This document shows, piece by piece, positions 1 to 4,348 of a DNA stretch of 5,490 nt. Each line of letters starts with the position of its first letter. Position 1 is the stretch's first letter. Origin of the DNA: Verrucomicrobiota bacterium (GTDB lineage: Bacteria > Verrucomicrobiota > Verrucomicrobiia > Limisphaerales > UBA11358); assembly GCA_026225155.1 (NCBI GenBank), contig JAMFSG010000261.1:1-5490 (forward strand), read 5' to 3'. A program made the translations under genes and the position numbers. A model generated the notes under the pieces. The model made no database searches. It saw only the letters and a program-made list of their open reading frames with translations, and had not been told where the DNA came from.

Positions 1-1982
1 AGGGCGTCACGCGCGGCGACGGCACGCAGGGCGACGACATCACCGCGAATTTGCGCACGATCAAGAACCTGCCGCTCACGATCACAAATCACGCGCCCGT
101 GCTCGAGGTGCGCGGCGAGGTCTATTTTCCCAGCGCGGCTTTCGAGAAGGTCAACCAGGAGCAGGAGGCGGCGGGCAAGCCGCTCTACGCCAACCCGCGC
201 AACACGGCAGCGGGCACGCTCAAGCAGCTCGACCCAAAAATTGTCGCGCAACGCCCGATCCGCGCCGTGTTTTACGCGACCGGCGCGATTGATGGCATTG
301 AATTCAAAACGCATTCCGAAATGCTTGAGGCGCTCGCCAAGTTCGGCCTGCCCACGCAAAAACTTTGGTGGGTTTGCGACGGCATCGAGGAAGTTCTGAA
401 AATTTACACGGACAAAATTGTTGCGCATTACAATGAAGAAAAAGATTTGCGCCGCCAATTGCCTTATGAAATTGACGGCATCGTTTTGAAAGTAAACACG
501 CTCGCAGATTGGGCAAAAATTCCCGGACGCAGCCGCGCGCCCGGTTATGCGATTGTTCATAAACCCGTGCCGTGGATCACGCCGGCCGAAACAATTTTGC
601 GCGCGATCACGGTGCAAGTCGGTCGCACCGGCGTGCTCACGCCCGTGGCCGAACTCGAACCCGTTTTCGTGCAAGGCTCGACCGTGGCGCGCGCGACGTT
701 GCACAACGAGGACGAAATCCGCCGCAAAGACATTCGCATCGGCGACACCGTGGTCGTCCGCAAAGCCGGGATGGTCATCCCGGAAATTTTCGAGGTGGTG
801 AAAACCAAGCGTCCGCCTAGCGCGCAAGAATTTGATCTGTTCAAACACGTCGGCGGCAAATGTCCCGCGTGCGGTGGACATATTGCAAAAGATAAAATTA
901 AATCTGCTTCTGGAAAAACGTCGCGCGAAGAACGCGAAGGCAGCGAAGGTGAAAAAGATTTGTCCGCTTCGTCAATTTCGCGTTCTTCGCGCGACACTGA
1001 ATCCGATGACGAAGTCGCGTGGCGCTGCCAGAACATCGCGGGCTGTCCGGCGCAACTCACGCGGCGCGTCGAATATTTTGCGCAACGCAAGGCGCTGGAC
1101 CTCGAATCGCTCGGCGGCATTGTCGCGGAAAAATTGCTGGAACGCGGCCTCATCAAAGAACCGCTCGACCTGTTCGATCTGAAACTGGAAGCGCTCGGCA
1201 AACTGAATCTCGGCACGGACGAAGAACCTCGCACGTTCGGCGAAAAGAACGCAACGAAAATTCTCGACGCGTTGCAACGCGCCAAGACCGCGCCGCTTTC
1301 GCGCTGGATTTTTGCACTGGCGATTTCCGATGTCGGCGAAGCGACCGCGAAACAACTTGCCGCCACGCACGAAAGTTTGGACGCGCTCGCGCATTCCGAA
1401 GTTTTGCGTGACATCCGCAATCTTGGCGCGAAAGAAAATGAACGCGCCGAAATCAGTCCGCGCTCACGCAAAAACCCACCGAAAGATGAAAAAGAAAAAG
1501 CTATTCGCGAGCAGCGCGACGGCGAACTCAAATTGGAAATTGCGGAAATTGAATCTAGGCTGGAAGCGGGCAGCTTGAAAGCGAAACTGGTGGAAGTCGG
1601 ACCAGTGGCGGCAGCCAGCGTGCTGGTTTTTTTTGCGTCACCCGCCGGGAAAAAAGTTCTCACGCGCATCCGCGAGTTGCATATTAAACCGACCAGCGAG
1701 AAAGCCGCCATCGCTGTGACCGCTTCAGGAATTTTCTCCGGCAAAACTTTTGTTTTAACCGGCACGCTGCCAACGCTGACGCGCGAAGCAGCGACTGCGA
1801 AGATCGAAACGCTGGGCGGCAAAGTGACCGGCAGCGTGAGCAAGAAAACGGATTTCGTTCTGGCGGGTGAAGAAGCGGGTTCCAAACTCGACAAGGCGCA
1901 GGAACTGGGAATCAAGATTTTGGATGAGGCGGAATTTTTGAAGATGCTCGGCAGCCAGAGGCTTGAGGGGAAACTTTTATGA
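1..1982 (+). CDS. ligA: NAD-dependent DNA ligase LigA, 3' part (5' end outside window)
   Basis: Seals nicks in duplex DNA using NAD+ in replication and repair. The frame is open from the left edge (first full codon at 3) to TGA at 1980-1982, giving 659 visible residues. The KxDG lysine motif lies upstream of the window. Visible in order: TRGDG close to the left edge; EVRGEV; EIDGIVLKVN and YAIVHK, the later adenylation-domain lysine motifs; an OB fold with QVGRTGVLTPVA; a four-cysteine zinc finger (Cys codons at 861, 870, 1026 and 1044); helix-hairpin-helix repeats; and a C-terminal BRCT domain (about 1735-1965, GKTFVLTGTL and later LGGKV). Compared with the E. coli enzyme as I remember it (671 aa), this protein is clearly longer, mainly through two insertions: about 37 residues between zinc-finger cysteines 2 and 3, and about 55 charged residues before the last helix-hairpin-helix. 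Both keep the frame and all recognisable motifs remain, so the gene is probably functional. Confidence 0.97.
   Translation, partial: GVTRGDGTQGDDITANLRTIKNLPLTITNHAPVLEVRGEVYFPSAAFEKVNQEQEAAGKPLYANPRNTAAGTLKQLDPKIVAQRPIRAVFYATGAIDGIEFKTHSEMLEALAKFGLPTQKLWWVCDGIEEVLKIYTDKIVAHYNEEKDLRRQLPYEIDGIVLKVNTLADWAKIPGRSRAPGYAIVHKPVPWITPAETILRAITVQVGRTGVLTPVAELEPVFVQGSTVARATLHNEDEIRRKDIRIGDTVVVRKAGMVIPEIFEVVKTKRPPSAQEFDLFKHVGGKCPACGGHIAKDKIKSASGKTSREEREGSEGEKDLSASSISRSSRDTESDDEVAWRCQNIAGCPAQLTRRVEYFAQRKALDLESLGGIVAEKLLERGLIKEPLDLFDLKLEALGKLNLGTDEEPRTFGEKNATKILDALQRAKTAPLSRWIFALAISDVGEATAKQLAATHESLDALAHSEVLRDIRNLGAKENERAEISPRSRKNPPKDEKEKAIREQRDGELKLEIAEIESRLEAGSLKAKLVEVGPVAAASVLVFFASPAGKKVLTRIRELHIKPTSEKAAIAVTASGIFSGKTFVLTGTLPTLTREAATAKIETLGGKVTGSVSKKTDFVLAGEEAGSKLDKAQELGIKILDEAEFLKMLGSQRLEGKLL
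920..995. repeat. Inverted-repeat element inserted in frame in the ligA zinc-finger loop
   Basis: Arms at 920-938 and 977-995 are perfect 19-base inverted complements. An inner 5-bp stem (944-948 with 967-971) continues the hairpin after a short internal loop. The left half is also a 9-nt tandem repeat in codon phase: cgcgaagaa (924-932), cgcgaaggc (933-941), agcgaaggt (942-950), read as REE-REG-SEG. The element accounts for most of the roughly 37 residues by which the spacing between zinc-finger cysteines 2 and 3 exceeds the usual 14 or so. I remember similar Arg/Glu-rich translations from Verrucomicrobiota genomes, which suggests a dispersed repeat family, but this is memory and not a search result. 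Confidence 0.85.
1431..1586 (+). other. Charged insertion in the helix-hairpin-helix region of LigA
   Basis: This in-frame segment of about 52 codons follows RDIRNLG and precedes VEVGPVAAASV, which looks like the last helix-hairpin-helix. It is rich in Lys, Glu and Arg (SPRSRKNPPKDEKEKAIRE, then a heptad-like LEIAEIESRL), so a charged linker followed by a short helix or coiled coil is likely. Its composition matches the rest of the gene and it shows no inverted repeat, unlike the zinc-finger insertion. It may be a clade-specific extension and not a recent insertion. Confidence 0.6.
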
Positions 1983-2008
1983 AATCAAAATTTCTGTTTT
2001 CACCGTGA
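1979..2008 (+). other. Nine-codon ORF linking the ligA stop and the Nudix start (possible coupling leader)
   Basis: The ATG at 1979 overlaps the ligA TGA as ATGA. A Shine-Dalgarno-like gagggg (1965-1970) lies 8 nt upstream. The frame reads MKSKFLFSP and stops at TGA 2006-2008, which overlaps the candidate Nudix GTG (2005) as GTGA. This could pass ribosomes from ligA to the Nudix gene by termination-reinitiation. Alternatively, one base may be missing between 1979 and 2008, so that the ATG was once the Nudix start. Confidence 0.25.
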
Positions 2009-2529
2009 ATCCGAAACTTTCTCGAAATTTCAAAATCGCGACGCTGCTGTATTGCTTCAACGAGGCGGGCGAAGTTTTGCTGCTCGAACGCGCGCAGGAA
2101 CCAAATTGCGGATTTTGGAGCCCGTGCGGCGGCAAATTGAAGATGGACCTCGGCGAATCGCCCTACGCCTGCGCCTGCCGCGAGGCGCAGGAAGAAACCG
2201 GATTGAAAATTGCGCCCTCTGATTTGCATCTGGCCGGAATCATCAGCGAGCATGCTTATCAAGCGCAGACGCATTGGCTGATGTTTTTGTTCGAGGTGAA
2301 GGTGAAATTGAAATTGTTGCCGCCGCCGATGAGTGAAGGCCGTTTTGAATTTTTCCCGCGTGAAAAAATCCCGGATTTGAAAATCCCGCAGACGGACCGC
2401 GAGCAGATCTGGCCGTGGTTCTGGCAATTTCGCGGCGGGTTTTTTTCCGCGCATTGCCATTGCCATTCTGACGGGCGGAATGAATGGACGCTGGAAGAAA
2501 GCCAAGGCAGAAGGTTGAAGGCAGAATGA
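2005..2529 (+). CDS. Nudix hydrolase family protein
   Basis: Nudix enzymes hydrolyse nucleoside diphosphates linked to another group and are typically cytosolic with Mg2+. The substrate cannot be told here. With the GTG start the product has 174 residues. The core begins FKIATLLYCF (9-18), and the Nudix box spans about residues 42-67, ending in a perfect REAQEETGL. Between the box glycine and the first glutamate there are two extra residues (GGKLKMDLGE against the usual GX5E spacing). The C-terminal part, WPWFWQFRGGFF then WTLEES, resembles members of the family I know. The last residues (QGRRLKAE) and the stop are supplied by a repeat element. The start is uncertain: GTG 2005 gives MNPKLSRNFKIATLL and has no evident ribosome binding site; an in-frame TTG at 1963 lies inside ligA. 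It is probably cotranscribed with ligA and tadA. Confidence 0.85.
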   Translation: MNPKLSRNFKIATLLYCFNEAGEVLLLERAQEPNCGFWSPCGGKLKMDLGESPYACACREAQEETGLKIAPSDLHLAGIISEHAYQAQTHWLMFLFEVKVKLKLLPPPMSEGRFEFFPREKIPDLKIPQTDREQIWPWFWQFRGGFFSAHCHCHSDGRNEWTLEESQGRRLKAE

Positions 2530-2590
2530 AGAAAATATTACGGTGACAGTTTTGATTTTTATTTCTGCATTCTGCATTCTACCTTCTGCA
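2504..2590. repeat. Heptamer-based imperfect inverted repeat between the Nudix gene and tadA
   Basis: Arms at 2507-2533 and 2563-2589 pair at 24 of 27 positions (mismatches at 2516, 2520 and 2529). Both arms are made of degenerate 7-nt units: aaggcag, aaggttg, aaggcag, aatgaag on the left (2504-2531), and ttctgca, ttctgca, ttctacc, ttctgca on the right (2563-2590). The AT-rich centre (2534-2562) would form the loop. The left arm runs into the end of the Nudix reading frame and the right arm stops 8 nt before the tadA ATG. A conventional terminator is unlikely because no T-run follows. Confidence 0.8.
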
Positions 2591-2598
2591 TTCAAAAA

Positions 2599-3105
2599 AT
2601 GAGCGATCCGATCATTGACCTGCACAGCGACGATTATTTCATGGGCGAGGCGTTGCGCCAGGCGGCCAAGGCTTATGAAGCGGGCGAAGTTCCCGTCGGC
2701 GCGGTGATCGTGCGTGAAGGCCGCATTATTGCCCGCGCGTTCAATCAAGTGGAATTGCTCAAAGACGCGACCGCCCACGCCGAAATGCTCGCGCTGACCC
2801 AGGCCGAACAAGCCGTCGGCGACTGGCGGCTGACCGATTGCACGTTATATGTGACAAAGGAGCCGTGTCCAATGTGCGCCGGTGCTATCGTGCATACGCG
2901 GCTCGCGCGAGTAACTTTTGGATTGGGCGATCCTAAGGGCGGTGCCGCCGGCGGCGCGCTGAATCTACTGCAGTTTCCGACATTGAACCATCGTTGTGAA
3001 ATCACCGCCGGACTGCGTTTGGAAGAATGCCGCGCGCTGCTCCAAACTTTTTTTGCCGAACAACGGCGGGCGAAGAAGAACGGGGAAAATTCCACCGCTG
3101 TTTAA
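2599..3105 (+). CDS. tadA: tRNA-specific adenosine deaminase TadA
   Basis: Converts adenosine 34 to inosine in the anticodon of tRNA-Arg(ACG), allowing one tRNA to read several CGN codons; normally essential in bacteria. The 168-residue product has the length and motif order of the family: YFMGEALRQA near the N-terminus, EVPVGAVIV (30-38), Asn49, the zinc and proton-shuttle motif HAE (His60, Glu62), and PCPMC (Cys90, Cys93) completing the zinc site. GLGDPKGGAAG (108-118) and the C-terminal LEECRALLQTFF helix are also typical. The ATG at 2599 is chosen because it precedes the conserved start region; the next in-frame ATG (2641) would trim family-typical residues. No Shine-Dalgarno sequence is visible, since the upstream bases are the pyrimidine-rich right arm of a repeat. 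A strong terminator starts 6 nt after the stop. Confidence 0.96.
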   Translation: MSDPIIDLHSDDYFMGEALRQAAKAYEAGEVPVGAVIVREGRIIARAFNQVELLKDATAHAEMLALTQAEQAVGDWRLTDCTLYVTKEPCPMCAGAIVHTRLARVTFGLGDPKGGAAGGALNLLQFPTLNHRCEITAGLRLEECRALLQTFFAEQRRAKKNGENSTAV

Positions 3106-3110
3106 TGCAA

Positions 3111-3142
3111 AAAACGCGGCCACCGCAAAGTGGCCGCGTTTT
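3111..3142. terminator. Bidirectional intrinsic terminator between tadA and the convergent prepilin gene
   Basis: A perfect 13-bp stem (3111-3123 with 3130-3142) with a GC-rich core and a 6-base loop (cgcaaa). Rightward transcripts end in four U; leftward transcripts end in six U (A-run at 3109-3114). It starts 6 nt after the tadA stop and lies 15 nt beyond the stop of the minus-strand gene, so it can serve both. Confidence 0.92.
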
Positions 3143-3157
3143 ATGGGATTAACAATT

Positions 3158-3952
3158 TTAGTTTGGAAAGTTGAAACCAAAAGGTGCTGCGGATCCGTTC
3201 GTGGAATTAATCAATGCGGTTTGCAGGCCGCTGATTGAATATTGCTGGACGCTGCCATCCGAAACAGTCACGTTACCTGTTTTTAAGTGAACTGCAGTCC
3301 CTGTCCAAGACCAAGATCCAGCGCCATAGGAAGATGACCCGCCTGAAGTCCAATACCCCACACCTGTAAAATTAGTTAAGGCGGCAGTGGTCGTATTGGC
3401 AGATACTGATCCAATATTATAATCACCAGCCAAAAGCATCTGGGGATTTGATTCTACGGCGTCGCCGCTGATGAAATAACTGATGGCTTGAACCGTAGTT
3501 GCGTTTGCTGTGCCTGGGCTGGTTGTAGAGGGCAAAGTCGCAAAAATTTCTGCAAAATTTGTGGCGGGCGTAGTTAAACCCGTCACATTGCGGCTATCTG
3601 AAGGGCACGAAATAATTTTGGGCGTGCTTAATTCATTGGACATCACCAAGAAGACATTCGCGACGCCATATGCATTAGGCGGAGCGGCGTTATTCTGATG
3701 TTGCACCATTTCCTGCGCGCCGCCTTGGGCAGTGCCGACAGCTTGCGGATACTTGTCGCCGTTGTCACCTTCCCAGATGCGGAAAGCGAGGCCGACCTGC
3801 TTGAGATTGTTGACGCAGCTAATGCGTTGCGCTTTGCGTTTGGCGGCGGCGAGGGCGGGCAGCAACATGGCCGCGAGAATGGCGATGATCGCGATCACGA
3901 CGAGCAGCTCGATGAGCGTGAACGCTTTCTTTTGTTGGATGATTTTTTTCAT
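3158..3952 (-). CDS. Prepilin-like protein with type IV N-terminal methylation motif and H-X9-DG C-terminus
   Basis: A pseudopilin-like protein, probably membrane-inserted or exported, of a kind often highly multiplied in Verrucomicrobiota and Planctomycetota; the precise role of most copies is unknown. The 264-residue product starts with a basic leader (MKKIIQQKKA) followed by FTLIELLVVIAIIAIL. The prepilin peptidase site would be Ala10/Phe11, with Ala in place of the more common Gly, and the conserved Glu at mature position 5. Residues 13-37 form the hydrophobic helix. CPSD at 116-119 is common in this family. Near the C-terminus HLKTGNVTVSDG (222-233) is an exact H-X9-DG motif. The middle is rich in Thr, Ser, Asn and Gly, as in surface-exposed pilin domains. 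The gene stands alone between a terminator and its own promoter region, so it is not part of a visible pilus operon. The ATG at 3952 is the only start giving a complete leader. Confidence 0.93.
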   Translation of the reverse strand: MKKIIQQKKAFTLIELLVVIAIIAILAAMLLPALAAAKRKAQRISCVNNLKQVGLAFRIWEGDNGDKYPQAVGTAQGGAQEMVQHQNNAAPPNAYGVANVFLVMSNELSTPKIISCPSDSRNVTGLTTPATNFAEIFATLPSTTSPGTANATTVQAISYFISGDAVESNPQMLLAGDYNIGSVSANTTTAALTNFTGVGYWTSGGSSSYGAGSWSWTGTAVHLKTGNVTVSDGSVQQYSISGLQTALINSTNGSAAPFGFNFPN

Positions 3953-4000
3953 ACGACTTTATTTGTTGGTTGTTCTTGTTTTGTTCGAGACAGGCCGCGA

Positions 4001-4028
4001 TGTTTACTGGAATCGTGCGCGCTGTCAA
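4001..4028 (-). promoter_or_regulatory. Sigma70-like promoter candidate for the prepilin gene
   Basis: On the minus strand a perfect TTGACA (4028-4023) is followed after 16 nt by TAAACA (4006-4001), a weak -10 match. Transcription would start near 3994, about 42 nt before the ATG. It competes with the upstream sigma54-like element as an explanation. Confidence 0.4.
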
Positions 4029-4049
4029 CCGAGTTTCTAAAATTCTTTT

Positions 4050-4066
4050 AGCACTGCCGATGCCAA
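4050..4066 (-). promoter_or_regulatory. Sigma54-like -24/-12 promoter candidate for the prepilin gene
   Basis: On the minus strand TTGGCATCGGCAGTGCT matches the RpoN consensus TGGCAC-N5-TTGC in its GG and GC dinucleotides, at the required 12-nt offset (GG at 4064-4063, GC at 4052-4051). It departs from consensus at the last base of TGGCAC and the first T of TTGC. The start would fall near 4039, leaving a leader of about 87 nt. RpoN control of pilin genes is known in other bacteria (PilR-pilA); here it is inferred only. Confidence 0.4.
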
Positions 4067-4097
4067 GTTGGTTTTCCACAAAAAGCCAATGAATTAA

Positions 4098-4126
4098 CCT
4101 TTCGTTTTCCCAGAAAAAGCGAAAGG
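4098..4126. repeat. Hairpin next to the half-site array
   Basis: CCTTTCG (4098-4104) pairs with CGAAAGG (4120-4126), and a T-G wobble plus three T-A pairs extend the stem inward. No T-run follows on either strand, so a terminator is unlikely. It shares its last base with the first GCGTGA half-site. Confidence 0.5.
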
Positions 4127-4162
4127 CGTGAAAATTTCACGCATCATGCGTGAATCTCACGC
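4126..4162. promoter_or_regulatory. Array of four alternating GCGTGA half-sites (candidate operator or enhancer)
   Basis: Half-sites lie at 4126-4131 (+), 4137-4142 (-), 4148-4153 (+) and 4157-4162 (-). The first pair is an 8-bp-arm palindrome around 4134; the last pair is a 6-bp-arm palindrome around 4155, exactly 21 bp away. The middle pair also forms a perfect 9-bp-arm palindrome (4136-4154, centre 4145). Half-site centres are 11, 11 and 9 bp apart, so all face roughly one side of the helix. This suggests cooperative binding of a dimeric regulator. The array lies about 86-123 bp upstream of the predicted sigma54 start of the prepilin gene and about 190 bp upstream of glyS. Confidence 0.55.
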
Positions 4163-4348
4163 GTCGGTAAAAAAGTTATTCGCAAAGAGGTTTTCGACAG
4201 AATGAACAGAATTTTCAGAATTAAAAACCGGCGCATCACCGCCATCGTTTTCCAATTCTGGATATTCGGTTAATTCCATCCAAAGAGTCTTGCCGCCTTC
4301 GGGATTGATTTCTGCGCGCGCTTGGCGAACACTGACCGGCTCAAATTT
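4157..4348 (-). pseudogene. Possible 3' remnant of an unidentified minus-strand gene
   Basis: Read on the minus strand toward TGA at 4159-4157, this stretch is open, with gene-like codon choice and composition (KFEPVSVRQARAEINPEGG, KTLWMELTEYPELENDGGD). The tail (NSENSVHSVENLF) comes from a 9-nt repeat. The same frame continues upstream only as the antisense of conserved glyS sequence, so no intact 5' part exists here. I do not recognise the family. It could be the tail of a gene truncated by rearrangement at the glyS start, or a chance open frame. Confidence 0.25.
4198..4224. repeat. Three 9-nt tandem units (cagaatNNN)
   Basis: cagaatgaa (4198-4206), cagaatttt (4207-4215) and cagaattaa (4216-4224) follow one another without gaps. 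The stretch resembles the other short-period repeats of this window in style but has a different sequence. Copy number is low, so chance is possible. Confidence 0.4.

Larger units (their letters stand above)
3953..4348. other. Divergent intergenic region between the prepilin gene and glyS
   Basis: These 396 bases contain no intact gene that I recognise. From left to right they hold the prepilin leader, a sigma70-like promoter (4001-4028), a sigma54-like promoter (4050-4066), a hairpin (4098-4126), a four-half-site array (4126-4162), a short 9-nt tandem repeat (4198-4224), and a coding-looking minus-strand stretch running up to the glyS start. No convincing promoter or ribosome binding site for glyS was found. 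Confidence 0.8.

Noticed and set aside
557..1915. Long open frame of 452 codons on the minus strand opposite ligA
   Set aside because: It is antisense to conserved ligase motifs, its translation is Ser/Arg-rich without a recognisable domain, and long antisense frames are common in GC-rich genes.
1912..2811. Open frame of 299 codons on the minus strand opposite the Nudix gene and the tadA start
   Set aside because: It mirrors two well-supported genes and passes through the heptamer repeat; no domain or start signal supports it.
3698..4051. Plus-strand open frames opposite the prepilin gene 5' end
   Set aside because: They are antisense to the strongly conserved prepilin N-terminus and lack ribosome binding sites and recognisable domains.
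4072..4080. TTTTCCACA, one mismatch from a DnaA box
   Set aside because: A single near-match with no cluster, no dnaA/dnaN and no AT-rich unwinding region gives no support for an origin.
4126..4162. CRISPR-like repeat array
   Set aside because: Only two imperfect units with a 5-base gap; there are no spacers of the usual length and no cas genes.
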